From Pilatotrama ljubarskyi (taxonomy: Eukaryota > Basidiomycota > Agaricomycetes > Polyporales > Polyporaceae): DNA of 64,000 nucleotides. The position numbers and the translations under genes were made by a program. The notes under the pieces were generated by a model. It had not been told where the DNA came from and searched no databases. It worked only from the letters and a program-made list of their open reading frames with translations. Location: contig MU277681.1 in the NCBI GenBank assembly GCA_022385805.1, positions 382,160 through 446,159 on the forward strand, in the 5' to 3' direction. The first letter of the stretch is position 1, and each line of letters starts with the position of its first letter. Shown piece by piece: positions 12,501 to 24,317 of this stretch.

Positions 12501-13014
12501 CGTATGCTCGCTCACGACGCTGACGCGGTCCGAGGTAGCCGCACAACTGGCATCCCCGGCGCTCCTGGCGCTCGTGCTGAAGCCGTTAGTGCGACAGCTG
12601 GTCGGTCGCGGGGTCGACGCGCTGCGGGAGGACGAGGCCGCATTGCGCGTTGCTACGGGACGCCACGAGCGTGCTCGGCGTGCGCCTGCCGCCACGGCGG
12701 GCGTTGTGCGGCGGGTGCTCGCGCCCTCGCACGTCCTTCGCGGTGTCGCTGCGCAGGCGCGGAGCGGCTCGGGCGGCGGCGCGACTGCGAGTGCGTTACG
12801 CGTGTGCCTTGGTCGGTTGGGCGAACGTTCTGCAATATTAGAGTGTGACCCGGCCGACCGGGCGGTTCATATAGGTGAGGGACCGGTGACGAGGCGCGAG
12901 GGCCGCGAGGGCCAGGGGAGCGGTGAGGGAGTCGGGGAGAAGGTTGTCGCGATATTACATGGTCCGGGGACAGATTTGCCGGACGGTGTGGTTGTGAAGG
13001 CGGAGGAGGTGTGA
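9527..13014 (+). CDS. YEATS-domain protein with N-terminal C2H2 zinc finger (YEATS2-like)
   Basis: Predicted 1017-residue nuclear protein; YEATS domains read acylated histone lysines in chromatin complexes. Nine exons: 9527-9614, 9661-9819, 9869-10918, 10976-11043, 11097-11300, 11362-11557, 11611-11664, 11725-11822, 11878-13014, frame kept throughout; the start of exon 8 is the least certain. Near the N-terminus lies a basic RPRKRQR signal. A C2H2 finger (CHVC...NHCRLRH) sits at about residue 190. The YEATS domain spans about 422-525: ADYSLFIPP, HTHRWRLSVTSPSY, ITDPPPST, SEPPFVV, KPFLARLTF, EIEHWVELDP. Downstream, GRRKAIEMGRARALRDAY and a CRTCGLHRAYHP motif form the conserved tail of YEATS2-like proteins. 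The nearby ATG at 9564 is rejected because it meets a stop right after intron 1. Complex membership (ATAC-like or other) is not deducible. Confidence 0.8.
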
Positions 13015-13579
13015 GCGCATGGAACTGGTGATCTTGCAATATCAACCCCATTGGTCGTTCTTGGCTGAGGTTCCGGGTGCGTCGTCTGCAGCGCGATGTT
13101 TTGTTCCTTTCCTCGGTGATTTGTCTGATTTCTTAAGTTGTGACCCAGCGTAGGGACGTGGACGTCTCCACATGTTTAGTGGCCGGTGGGCAAAGACGGA
13201 GAGCTTGTGAACGCAATAATGAGCCAGATCTGATGTTTGCTCCCGGAACGCGTCTGTTTTCCGAAAGCGGAAGGGGATCAGAGGAAAATGTTTTCTTCCG
13301 TCGATCCTAGAGTGCTCGTCCGCGCGGTCGTGTCCGCCACGCCTGGCCCACAGAACACAGCGGAGAGAATTTAGTGCACAGCTCGCGATCACGCTGCCCA
13401 CATGTCGCACAACTTGGAGCCTGGCGCTCGCAACAACGCTCTCCTCCATCCCTCCCGGCCATCCCCCGCATCCTCGCTGCGTGCAGCTTGAAGCCCTCAG
13501 ACTCCCCGCGGTTTGAGGCCCCCACACTCCTTACTTTCTCTTTGCTTTCTGTGGCTCGTCTCTCGCTTTCTTGACCAGG
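13015..13579. other. Intergenic: 3' flank of YEATS gene and promoter of DUF6534 gene
   Basis: No gene supported. An open frame on the - strand covers much of it but has no domain and lies in C/T-rich promoter-like sequence. Pyrimidine-rich stretches just before 13,580 resemble a basidiomycete core promoter. Confidence 0.5.
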
Positions 13580-15582
13580 ATGGAGCTTGCACATACGTTC
13601 AACAAAGACAGCACCTTTGGCGCGGCCTTCGCTGGCTTTGCCGCCTCCAGCATGTAACACGCGTTCCCCCCGAACTACGGACCTCCTGATCAATGTCGTA
13701 CATCTCTGCAGTTGTCTGGGTGTGCTCAGTACACAGGCGTACACGTATTTCAAGCGGTACCCGCTTGACAAGGCATTCTACAAGGCCTTGGTACGCGACA
13801 TCACACTTTGCGTATGCTTCTTCCACGCGAGTGCTCACAGAACAACGTCACACAGGTCGTCGGCCTTTGGTATGAACATGACTCGTCGTTGTCGACTTGT
13901 ATGGGGGCTGATGTCGCGCAAGGTTGATTGAGGTGGCCGATCAGGTCCTCATCGCTCATGCAGTGTACACCTACCTCGTCTCGTGCGCCCCGCGTTATAC
14001 CTTCTCCGCGACGACTCTGACACCTTCCAAACAGCAACTGGGGACTCGTCACTATCCTCATCGCGCCACCTGTATGGTCCCTCATTGTGAGTGATGGCTC
14101 TATTCCGTTCGCATAGACAGGCGCTTAAGTCTCGCCCAGCTCCAAATAACACTCGGTGTGAGTAAAACGTCATGCACAAGATGTACGAGCTCATACGCAA
14201 GTTTTGTACAGGTCATCACGGGCACGATGGTCAAAGTGTGAGTCTGACAGATGTTCTCCGCGACGTCGTGTCTCAGTGCTCATGCATGTCCAGTAATTTT
14301 GCAATGCGCGTATGGCGATGTAAGTCAACGTATCCTATCAGAGCCGGCGGGTCGTTATTCAAAGTCCAAATGCAGTCAGCAAGCAGAACATCCCCGTAAC
14401 AGGCCTCATCGTAAGTGACGCTCCTTACCATACGATGTCCTTTGGCTCAATGGAAGCTGCAGTTGCTTCTGACGTTCGCGGAATTAGGTGCGTCTTCCTG
14501 CCAGCAGTTACGATCTACAGTCATTTTGACTTCTTCCATCGACCAGGTGTCGCTTGTGGTGAGCTTCGACGTCTGATCTTGACTGATGTGCAATATCTGA
14601 TCAACTCGACTAGTCTACACCGTCAAGGCGTGCGTCGTATTCCAAACATGAGCCATGCCTTCGATCAAGGTCTGACGCGCCCCGCAGTTTCCAGCTAGAC
14701 AGCCTCGCGAACATCGCAGACATGAAGGTCATCGGCAGTCTCTCACTCGGTCTGGGAATGGCCACGGACGCTGTCATTGCCGCCGCACTCTGCTTCTTTC
14801 TCCGTAACCTCCGGACGGGGCATCGAAAGTGAGTAGCATCACCACGTGCTTCTCACAATGAAGGCGCTGATCGATGTGACGCAGGGACGACTCGGTGGTC
14901 AACTCCTTGATCATCTATGCTATCAGCACGGGCGGACTGACGAGGTACGACCATGACATGTCTGGACGCTCTGTGCAGTGCTAACCCCATGACAATGTAG
15001 TGTGATCAGTCTGACCACCCTGATCCTGGTGAGCTACCTCGCGCCGGACGTCAGATACGCCGTACTGACGACGAGAATAGTACAATTTCATGCCTGATAA
15101 CTTCATCTTCATGGCGTTCTACTTTGTCCTGAGCAAAGGTACGACAAGTCCGCCCGCGCTTTCTTCCGGTGATCTGATGTTTCCCCAACTTGCAGTGTAC
15201 GCCAACTCCTTCCTCGCCGCGTGAGTCCGCCATCATCATCAACGTAGCATTTGCGCCGATATTGACACAACCTTAGGCTGAACACGCGCCGGGTCAGCCG
15301 CGGCCGGGGCACAGACGCGGAGACGAACACCATGCCGACATTCCTCATGGTCGGGAAGGTGACCCAGCGAACCTACCATCTCGACCCCGAGAACCACGCA
15401 GTGCGCATTTTTGCTCACTTCCTGCCACGCTCTGCTGACTCTCCCGCAGGAGTCCCATATGTCGCCAACCAAGATCGACCAAAAGAGCAACCTCAACTCC
15501 GTACGTCTCTGCTCGCTCCTTGCTGCCGCGACGGCGACCTAACAACTACTCTCAGGCCCCCGACTATGCGGAAGCATGGTAA
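13580..15582 (+). CDS. DUF6534 family seven-helix membrane protein
   Basis: Family of integral membrane proteins greatly expanded in Agaricomycetes; function unknown. The gene is shredded into about 16 short exons, assembled here to roughly 315 residues. Diagnostic pieces in order: FGAAFAGFAASS (helix 1), LGVLSTQAYTYFKRYPLDKA, VGLWLIEVADQVLIAHAVYT, NWGLVTILIAPPVWSLI, NFAMRVWRFSKQNIPVTGLI, SLSLGLGMATDAVIAAALCF, DDSVVNSLIIYAISTGGLT, YNFMPDNFIFMAFYFVLSK, VYANSFLAALNTRR, then a polar tail ending APDYAEAW and TAA. Early exons are 13580-13653, 13712-13790, 13856-13869 (14 nt), 13923-13982 and 14035-14086. Boundaries after 14,100 are approximate. The match to the family is by the YxYFxRxPxD, DxxIAxxLCxxL and NxFLAxLNxR signatures from memory. 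Confidence 0.82.
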
Positions 15583-16559
15583 ACAAATCAGCAAGCAAGC
15601 TATCCAGTGTACGATTAGAACGTGCGTCTGTATCACACCCGTCCGCTCGGCGGAGTTACCAATCGAATGCAGAAGCTGACTGCTACTGCGATCTCGCTCA
15701 ACGGACAGCCCGCCGTTAATTGTTGTCAGCCACCTTTCTGTTGTCCTCCTTCGGTCTCTCGACGCGGGCCCATGCCGCCTCTTGTATCTTTACTTGTCGC
15801 TGTGCGGTGCATGGGTTCGCCTTTCGTCTCTGGCTGTGTCCATAATGTACTGTCTTTCTGCGCTCCGTACTTGGTGTTATGGCGATCCTCCACGCCGTTG
15901 TTTCTTTTTAGGTTTGATAGATGGAATACCGAAGTGTTTTGTCTGTAGCAGCTCGCAAGAGTGTCTCTCGCGAGCGCATGGTCGGACTGGTTATCCCCGC
16001 TCTCCCTTTGGTACGATCCCCTTGTCGTGGTCCCGCCAGGGTTGGAAGCACGTTCGCTGATATTTGACTCTTGCTGTAGAGGTGGTCTCCCACGTTGTCG
16101 CAGTAGCGTCGGTATCTCGTGGCAACGACGGGCTAGCACCAGGTTCTTCGACCACACTGATCCAACGGTGCAGCCAAGCTATCTCAGGGCACTGCTCACG
16201 AATGCTGCGAACTCCCCGGCGCATCGCTCCTGGAGGAGTCATATCGCTATGCGGTCGAGTTTGATGTGATTGGCGCTATCCCCGATGCAACCCGCCGTCG
16301 AAGTCACCACGCTGCCGGCACCTGCTCCACAATCAGCAGCATTTCTGCAACAGCCGACATCGTCGAAGGCAGTGCGTCCTTGACAGTCGGAGGCTCGTGA
16401 ACCGACTCGAGAGCGTGTCAGATGTCTACGCAGCATATCGTGGGGTAGTACACCCGCTCTCCCATCTGTGTTCCTTGTTCCTGCCCTCATCTCGCTGTCC
16501 ACCTCTAGCTCCTGTAGGCATCATACACTCACCTTTGCTCTGCACCTCGCCGCGTCACG
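15583..16559. other. Intergenic, no gene seen
   Basis: Between the DUF6534 stop and the first BRI3-like gene. Several 60-140 codon frames on both strands lack domains and lack splice-compatible neighbours. Confidence 0.45.
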
Positions 16560-17113
16560 ATGGTTGACGAGAAAACACCCAATGTCATGGCCCCGCCCCC
16601 TGCGTACGGGACTCCCCAGGGGTCGAGTTACGCTCCCCCGCAAGGGCCGCCCCCACAACAATACCAGAGCCAGCCACAATATCCTCAGGGAACGCCGTCC
16701 GCTCTGCCCGGTGGGGTATCAGGGTATCCGCCGACGTCTGGCGCACCGCCGGCCCTCAGCGCAGGAGCCGAATACCAGCAGCGATGTAAGCGTAGCACGG
16801 TGTCATGCTCGTGGAGGAGACATCACTGACCGCCCTGCCTCGGCCGCCGTGTCCCACGCATAGTGTTCGCAATGTGCGCCGCGGGCCAACACGATATCGA
16901 AACGAAATACGGTGTCTTCGGGATCATCATGGCTGTCGTGTGCTTCCCGTGTGGATTGATCTGTTTGTTGTGAGTAAACCTCCAGACCGTCTGCGCGGCC
17001 GGCGACATGCACGGGGAATGCCAGGAAGCACCTCTTGATGATGTTCACACTTTTGCTTCTCTAGCACCGACACCGAGAAACGGTGTGTACGATGCGGCGC
17101 CCGAGTCGGGTGA
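16560..17113 (+). CDS. BRI3-like (brain protein I3 family) small membrane protein, copy A
   Basis: Predicted 126-residue protein, exons 16560-16785, 16864-16969 and 17065-17113 (TGA). Residues 1-75 are Pro/Gln/Gly/Tyr-rich with PPxY-like stretches (APPPAYGTPQ). Then comes LFAMCAAGQHDIETKYGVFG, a hydrophobic segment IIMAVVCFPCGLICLF, and a cysteine knot-like end TDTEKRCVRCGARVG. The layout Pro-rich head, CPxG-type membrane segment and CxxCG tail fits the BRI3 family (Pfam PF10164); LITAF-like proteins are an alternative. BRI3 proteins sit in endosome/lysosome membranes in animals; the fungal role is unknown. A shorter paralog follows 1.1 kb downstream on the same strand with introns at equivalent places and phases. 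Confidence 0.75.
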
Positions 17114-18234
17114 TGGTGAGCAGATGGACGGTTTGCAGATGGACTGTCATGTCCATCTCGAGCGCCGAACGTTAGCAATGGTTCTGCTATCTCCAGTACG
17201 AGCGTTGGCGTGGTGGATCAAAGCGAGCGGTTCAGATTTGGCTTCGGGACCGCAGTAGATCCCGTTGCGTGTATCTATGGCTGTGCATCGTCGCCGTGCT
17301 GTACCTTACAAGACCGCCGAGTGCTTCACGATACGCTGCCGGTATTTGTTATCATCATTGACTGCGTGGAAGCCTCGGTAAAGACTGCATGTCAGCTATG
17401 GCACTGTCATGACAAGAGCAATGCTGGCTGACCGTGATGGCGTCACATTCTAGTGGTGTTGAGGGACCCGTATCGCCTATTCGCTTCACTGCAACGTGCG
17501 TGGTTCAGGACGTACGCATCCCTTACCGACCAACCGATTTCTTGGGCATGGCTGTTAAGGAGGGTTTTCACCCGACATGTCAGGGAGCATCCCGAACACG
17601 CGAGCACATACGTACTATGCGATGGCACAGCGTGTTCTGAAATGCTGTCCTGTCAATCCGGTTTAAAAAACGCGTTCAACAATCCAAATAGCGATGCGCG
17701 CGATCAATCCCGGTTGTTTTACGCATCTATGGGCGGGACACCGTAGGCGGGCGCATCCTACTCAGGCTGACATTTGCGATGTCTTCGCAACCACCTCGCC
17801 CTCTGGACCTGTCGGAACCTCCGCACTGCGGCCGCTCAGCCTGGCAGATGAGCACCACAAGCATCAGGCGAGAGCGAACACATACCGCTTCGCGATTGAA
17901 TGTTAGCTTAGTGAGATCAGCAGGCGATATGCGAACAGCAAATTCAGGATGAGCTTTGCAAAAAGACGTCCGGTGCTGATGCTTTCCGGAGGCTATCCAC
18001 GGGCGATTTCAACACGTACGATCTGCAGGCCGAAGTCTGGATGTAACGACATTCGGTATATAAACTGGAGGTGTGTACGAGGTCGCTACTCACTCACCGC
18101 CGCTCCTCTTTCGTCTCCCGGACTTTCTGCGCCTCAGTCGCACCACCACCACTCACTCTCTCCATCGTTCTCTTTCTTCTTGCTTTCTGCCATTCTTCCT
18201 ATTCTTCTTTCGTTGCCTCTCTTATCGGAACGAA
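17114..18234. other. Intergenic spacer between the two BRI3-like copies
   Basis: No gene supported. The right end is the promoter of copy B, with a TATA box at 18057-18064 followed by a C/T-rich stretch up to the ATG. Confidence 0.5.
18057..18064 (+). promoter_or_regulatory. TATA box of BRI3-like copy B
   Basis: TATATAAA about 170 bp before the ATG at 18,235, followed by pyrimidine-rich sequence typical of fungal transcription start regions. Confidence 0.55.
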
Positions 18235-18540
18235 ATGGACGCGTCTGCGGGCAAGCAGTATCAGGACAACCGTGAGTTCCTCCTACCACCTCATAGACGG
18301 ACTTCGCTCACCTACGCCTCTGGTGCAGTCATGGCGATGTGCGCCGCGGGGAACCACGACGTGTCGAAGAAGTACGGTATCTGCGGCATCATCTGCGCCG
18401 TCCTGCTCTTTCCCTGCGGTCTGATCTGTCTTTTGTGGGTCTTCTCTACTTTCCTGTGGCGTCCGTCGACGAGACTTACCGCTATCGCTCGCAGTTCGGA
18501 TGTTGAAAAGCGGTGCGTGCGCTGTGGCGCGAAGGTCTGA
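18235..18540 (+). CDS. BRI3-like small membrane protein, copy B (short head)
   Basis: Predicted 62 residues, exons 18235-18271, 18329-18434 and 18495-18540 (TGA). It keeps the full core of copy A: LMAMCAAGNHDVSKKYGICG, hydrophobic IICAVLLFPCGLICLF, then SDVEKRCVRCGAKV, but the N-terminal Pro-rich region is reduced to 13 residues (MDASAGKQYQDN). Both introns occupy the same codon positions and phases as in copy A, so the two genes derive from one duplication. It has its own TATA box, so it looks like a functional gene, not a fragment. A run of about ten G follows the stop. Confidence 0.75.
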   Translation: MDASAGKQYQDNREFLLPPHRRTSLTYASGAVMAMCAAGNHDVSKKYGICGIICAVLLFPCGLICLLWVFSTFLWRPSTRLTAIARSSDVEKRCVRCGAKV

Positions 18541-21305
18541 GAGGGGGGGGGGCGGAACCTGGAGACCATTCCAGTCGATGGGTTCACTGCGGGGTCGATG
18601 ATGATGGTGTTGTTTATATCGTATCACATCCTATAACATAGATCCTATACCTTGCCACCTTGGCATCTCGAGATCATCAGTCTTGAGCGAGGTCGTCGCT
18701 TTGCTACTGCACCCACCTCGTCGCAATCTCGGAGTGTATGACACTTAGACTGACGAGAGGCTGACATACGCAGCATCCACAATCATTCCACGAAGGTTTT
18801 TGGAGAGGCATCACTAGGTCAAACGCCAAGGGCATCCTCTGAGACGCTGAGTATCAGTACAGTGTAAAGCATACTGTGAGCGCTTGTCCGACAGACGGCA
18901 AAGCAGTACATACCAGACAAGATGAGTGGATCACAGTACCGACACGTTCGTCGACACGCGCTACGACTGAACATCTATCGCATGCGCTATAAAAGCATCG
19001 CCGGCTGACGAACTCGCACTTTGAAGCGCAGGCCGGTTGTAATGTATCAGTTACTGCGTTGTCAGAGCCCTTTTCGCGTAAGGAGGCCAGTGTCCGCGGA
19101 TTCCAAGGAATCAAGGGTGAGCGACCAGGGTCAAGGTGGAAAAGAGCGCAGAGCCGTCTTCTACATGCAGTGGTGCGGTAGTACGGCGGCGCAGATCACG
19201 CCTACGCGAGACGTGAAGATAGGGCGGTGCTCCATAGCGCACACATGTGCGGTGCTCGCTGTACCCGGACGAAGAGGTTATCGTGGAGGAAAAGGCTCTA
19301 GACGGAGGATATGCAGGACTGCCGCTGGTACCGTACGAAGTTCTATCTCGTTCCGACACTCTAACTAGTACTCCATCAGTAAAGCGCATTGCCTGAAGGA
19401 GCCCTCTTGGCATACCAGCCGCCGCGTCGGTCCCGCATGCACTGAACGAAGATCGCTCGTCGCGACGAGCCTTCCAAATTGCCCTGAGGCGGAGGCATGG
19501 ACGAGGACCACTCGGACTTACCCTGCGCAGGCCTGCTTCGAGAAGCCAGCTGCCGCGAAGTCTGAAATCTAGTCCGCGGCACTTACCACTGGCAGTCGGG
19601 ATGTGCGACGTCCGAGATTGCTGGAAGATCGGTGGCGACGCCCTGTATCGCCTATCCAGCAGCGCAAATCAGAGCCGTAGGCTGAAGGCTCCGGCGGCGT
19701 GGGCTGGCCCGGCTGGGTTCGACTTCAGCACGAGGTAACGCGCAGGCCTGCATGACATAGGTCCGCGACTCCGCCTTGAATAGGCTCATACCTGCATCTC
19801 CGACGCTCGACCAGCCTGCTGAAGGGTGAGGTCAATGCGGTTGTTATTGCGGCGCTCACCTCTTCTAGGTTTACTTATAGGCTCCGAGCACAGACCGCCG
19901 TGGCTATATCCGCTCTAACTCCCTCCCGACCATGGGCGCCTGCCAACCCACTCGGAAGAACTTGCTGAGGAGCCGAGGTCCTAACCGACAAAGAAGTGCG
20001 GCAGGAGACTCAAGGACTGCAGCTCCCAGGAAAGGTGTCATCCGCAGGACACCTCTGCCCGCTCATTTGCTAGGCGGACAGGGCAGCTCAGCTATCCCTG
20101 AAGCTCATGTCGGCGGGAGAGGCTATCATTACGGCAGGAAGACGTGCGATGTCCTGCAGGAGGCCGTGGCCAGGTCCTTTCTCCGCGGCAAACTTGGAAA
20201 GCCCTGCGCAATCTGACCCTTCTCGGCGCTGAACGCCGCATGTAGGTCACACAAGGTGTACCGTAGGAAGAAGTTGCACGTTATCTTGGCTGGGACGGGA
20301 CCGTATCGCGCGACCAATGTCAAGATCCACGTAACCCAACCTCGCTGTTTTTGGAGGAGAGACAAAGAGTGGCCGAGACGAGCTTTGGGGGACGTATTTC
20401 GAGTGGTGCGCTCACCAAGGTTTCCCACAGAGATGGGAGGATGTCCAATCATGTCGCGCAGCGGGCGGGGCATCGGGCACGACCCCAGACTACGTTCCCC
20501 GCGTGTCCGTCGTGTGATACATATGAGGAGGCGGCTGTCAGCTTCGCGTTCCCATGGCTGGCCGCCTTCGCGAGGCTCAGGAGGAGCGAGCGCTGTGCGT
20601 GCGCCGTAGCAATCTGCAGCTGAGCCCGCCGAAGGTTCGAGAGTGATATGCAAGCAGGTCTGATGCAGGCAGGGATCATGACAAAGCCGACGTTGCAAGT
20701 CCCTGGTGAGGCTGAAGAGACAACCTTGGTCGTTGTCCGCGGCGATGAGGAGAGGGTCGAGGACACTGACGACGGGGAGATCGAGCGAGATGCTGCCAGC
20801 CTCGTGGGCCGGGGTTCCGAGCGCGTGATTTGAGGACCCTGCAGGAACTCGCCTAGCTGTTCGTAGGCGCCCGCAGCGGCCTGGCGGTCAGCTACGCTCG
20901 ACCACATTTTATAAATTGCGTTCCGCGTTCATACCACTGTCCGCTCTGCGTCGAACCCGCAGGTCTGCGCAACGAAGCAGGAACGACGACAAGAACGCCG
21001 AGCAGGGACGCTGTGGCTCGGTCTCGGCCTGTACAGTTTCGACGATCGGCTGGGCAGTCCGACTGTGACGCCGCTCGGCATTCTAGGGGGCATATGTCCA
21101 GCACCGAACTTCTTGGTACTCCGTTATCGTCTCCACCACCACCTCCATCGTCTTAAAGCCTTGTCTTTCACGACCACGCCTGCTCACGACGGAACATACG
21201 ACCTCTCGTACTCTCCTCTCGTTCATCCGGTCCTACCCTGGGGTGCACCTGGTCCGTGAACGCTAGACAGACCTCCGAGACACGACCGACCACAACGTCT
21301 ACATC
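18541..21305. other. Long intergenic stretch, no gene seen
   Basis: At 2.8 kb this is the largest gene-free interval in the ordinary part of the window. Frames of 90-190 codons on both strands (for example - strand 20,907-20,449) have no recognizable domain, uneven composition and no consistent splice partners. It may hold decayed sequence or an unrecognized non-coding gene. The last 200 bp contain the promoter of the antiporter gene. Confidence 0.4.
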
Positions 21306-24300
21306 ATGAGGTTCCATCCAGTATGTCGCTTCCTGCCAGGCTCGAATGCGACCGCCTAACATGGCTTGTAGTTTGAGATTTCTATCCCGCACATCGCCTA
21401 TGCCGCGTTGGGAGGGTTCGTCGTCCTGGTAAGTTCTAACGCACTCGTCCACCTCGTCCTTGCTCAACCACACCTCCAGTTTGGCATGTTCTCGCTTTTC
21501 ATCCGTGAAAAGGTGCGCAGAATCTCTTTCGTGCTGAGTTGCTCTCAATGCTGAAATCGTGCAGCTGTACATTGGAGAAGCAATCTGGGCTTTTCTCTTC
21601 GGTGTCGTCATTGGTGAGCCTCCTTATGTCCCCAAGGCGTGGACGCCTTGCTAAACCCATCAGGGCCCTACGGTGCCAACATATTCGATCCCAGGGGTTG
21701 GGGTGGAGGTGACAGAGAAACAATGAACACCATTGCCCTCGAAGTTACGAGAGTCGTCCTGGCCATCGGCGTGTTTGCCATCGGGGTCGAGTTACCCAAA
21801 GCATATATGCAGAGGCACTGGAAGAGTCTACTCTTTCTGCTCGGTCCTGTCATGACATGGGTATGTGAGATTCCTATGTGCTGGAGAATTTGTCTCCTGA
21901 CGTGCCCTCTGTTCAGGGCTGGTTCGTTTCTGGCGCATTGATCTATGCGCTTATCCCCGGGCTCAACTTCTTGTCATCTTTGGCGGTTGCAGCCTGTCTC
22001 ACGCCAACAGATCCTATCCTTGCAGCCGCCGTCGTAGGTGGAAAATACGCCGACAAACACGTCCCAGCCCATCTCCGACACCTGCTCGCAGCAGAGAGTG
22101 GATGCAACGACGGCGCTGCGTTCCCCTTCCTCTTTCTTGCCCTCTACCTCATCGTCGACTCCACCACGGGTCAGGCAATCTCTGACTGGTTCCTTCTCCT
22201 CTGGCTTTGTGGGTATTTGCTTGCACATCCCATCATGCTGCATATGTGCTGACTCCGACGGCCTTACAGACCAAGTTGTGATGGGCATCGTTTTTGGTTC
22301 GCTGCTCGGCTTCGCGTTCCGACACCTCATGAAGTTCTGCGAGCGCAAGGACCTGATCGACCGCCAGTCATACGTCGCCCAATACGTCTCCCTTGCGATG
22401 CTCACCATCGGCGCGACCACGCTGCTCGGCTCGGACGACTTGTTGGCTGCATTTGCCTGCGGAACCGCGTTTGCCTGGGACGGGTTCTTCAACAAGCGAA
22501 CCGAGGAGTCCGTGTTCTCGTCCGTGATCGATCTGCTCTTCAACATCGCTGCCTTCGTGTTCGTGGGCGCATGGATGCCCTTCAGCGACTTTTCCAATCC
22601 ACACCTGACGCTGTCCGTGTGGCGCCTCATCGTCGTCGGAATCCTCGTGATGATCCTCCGGCGGCTGCCCGTAGTCATAGCGCTCTACAAGTGGATCCCC
22701 GACATTAAGACGTTCCGCGAGGCGATTTTCAGCGGCCACTTTGGTCCCATGGGCATCGGTGCGTCTAGCTATTTGCAATGCGTACGGTAGGCGGCAGAGG
22801 CAGACGGACACTGACATGCTGTTTTTGATCAGGCGCCATTTTCATTTCGACGCTCGCCGCCGAGCAGCTGCCCGAGCCGCACGATCCCCCGGAGGGACAG
22901 GTCGAGCTCCTCGCCGCCTCCATCCAGCCGATCGTTGCGTTCATGGTGCTGTGCTCCATTGCGGTGCACGGCCTGTCGATCCCCTTCTTCACGTTCGGCC
23001 GGCGCGTGCACTCCGTGTCGCGGACGTGGTCGCGGCACGACACCGTCGGGACGTTCGGCTCGCGGCGGGGACGCAGTATCCTACCCGAGTGGACGACGCA
23101 GATCCGGCACGTGCAACCGGGCGAGGAGATCGTCATCAACCGCGACCGGATGGGCGAGAACCGCGAAGAGAGCCTCACGCCCGTCGCCGGCACATCATCA
23201 GACGAGGAGAAGCAGCAGCAGCGCCGCGAGGAGCCGCAGGAAGCGACGAAGGAGGTGGACAACCCGCCCGACGGCACGGACACGTACCAGGAGTGGAGGG
23301 AAGGTCCGCACAAGGTGATAGAGCGGCGCGACGGGCCTGGAGCGGAGGTCAGTACCTTTCTAACGTCCTGCCTTGACGAGCCGCTCATCACATCTCTTGC
23401 AGGTGGAGGTGGAAGTGCAGCGCAATGCGTACGGACCAGAGCAGACGACAACGGACAGGCTTCGTGTCGCAGAGGACAACTCCGCGAAGGTCATTGGCGC
23501 TCTCCGCGACAAGGTCAGACACGCTCCTGGGGAGGTCGAAGACGTCATCGGTCAAGCCGAGCACGGTATCATGCACGAAGCGCATGAGGTAGAAGAAAGG
23601 ACCAAAGAGGCTGGTCACGCCGCCATGCACGCACTCAGCCCACAAGTCTCACCCTCAAAGCATCGTCACGAATCCCAACGGCAGCAAGACCGACAACAAC
23701 AAGAAGGACGCGCCGAAGGAGCAGCAGCGGCGGGTAGCGAAGACGAAGAAGGCTGGATGTCTGACCAGAGCGGAGGCGGGCCTTCCGCCGAGACGGGCAA
23801 AGGCCGCCCCAAATCTCCCAAAATCAAAATACCGAAGACCAAGGTCGCCGCCTCCCGTAAACGCACCTCCATCCGCCGCGGTGTGCTCGGCCAGCGCCCG
23901 CAAGTGATCCAGCGATCTCAAAGTGAGGACCTCGCGTCGCGACGCCAAGCCGGCTCGTCGGAAGGCGAGGAGGCTAGCTCGGGCGCACAGACCCCAGACG
24001 AGGGACGCGGCAGGAGCTCAGGCCACCGCCCATCGCCAGCCCCACGTCAAGGGTCGGGCATCCACACACCTCGACACAGACGCATCGATTCCATCCGCTC
24101 CGTGGCGCACAGCCGCGAGATGTCGCCCGCGCGGTCCGTACGCTTTGCGGACGAGCCCGACCGGAGTGGACCCGTGACGCCGCGCATCCTCTCACCGACA
24201 AGCCCGTCGACACCGGCGCATGGAAGCGACCGCGAGACGGAGGGTGACGAGGACGACTCGCCGCGGAACCAGGTGCGCTTCAGCTTACCGTCGGGCGAGG

Positions 24301-24317
24301 AGGTGGGCCGGTCATGA
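21306..24317 (+). CDS. NHA1: Plasma-membrane Na+(K+)/H+ antiporter, Nha1/Sod2 type
   Basis: Predicted 853-residue alkali-metal/proton antiporter that expels Na+ or K+ in exchange for H+. Nine exons: 21306-21320, 21372-21428, 21480-21512, 21565-21613, 21664-21860, 21917-22208, 22270-22758, 22833-23347, 23403-24317, all in frame. The N-terminal ~450 residues are the membrane part. Visible signatures: GGFVVLFGMFSLFIREKL, IGPYGANIFDPRGWG, TPTDPILAAAVVGGKYADKH, AAESGCNDGAAFPFLFL (the conserved ND pair needed for transport), FACGTAFAWDGFFNKRTEES, HFGPMGIGAIFI and VHGLSIPFFTFGRR. A hydrophilic tail of about 380 residues follows, rich in charged and Ser residues, comparable to the regulatory C-terminus of yeast Nha1. 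The first exon codes only MRFHP; its ATG is supported by the frame through three short introns. Confidence 0.95.

Noticed and set aside
13042..13527. 161-codon open frame on the - strand
   Set aside because: No recognizable domain, lies in the promoter of the DUF6534 gene, and has no splice-compatible extension.
20129..20907. Overlapping 150-190 codon frames on the - strand
   Set aside because: Mutually exclusive frames of similar length, no domain, no consistent splice sites; treated as chance or decayed sequence.
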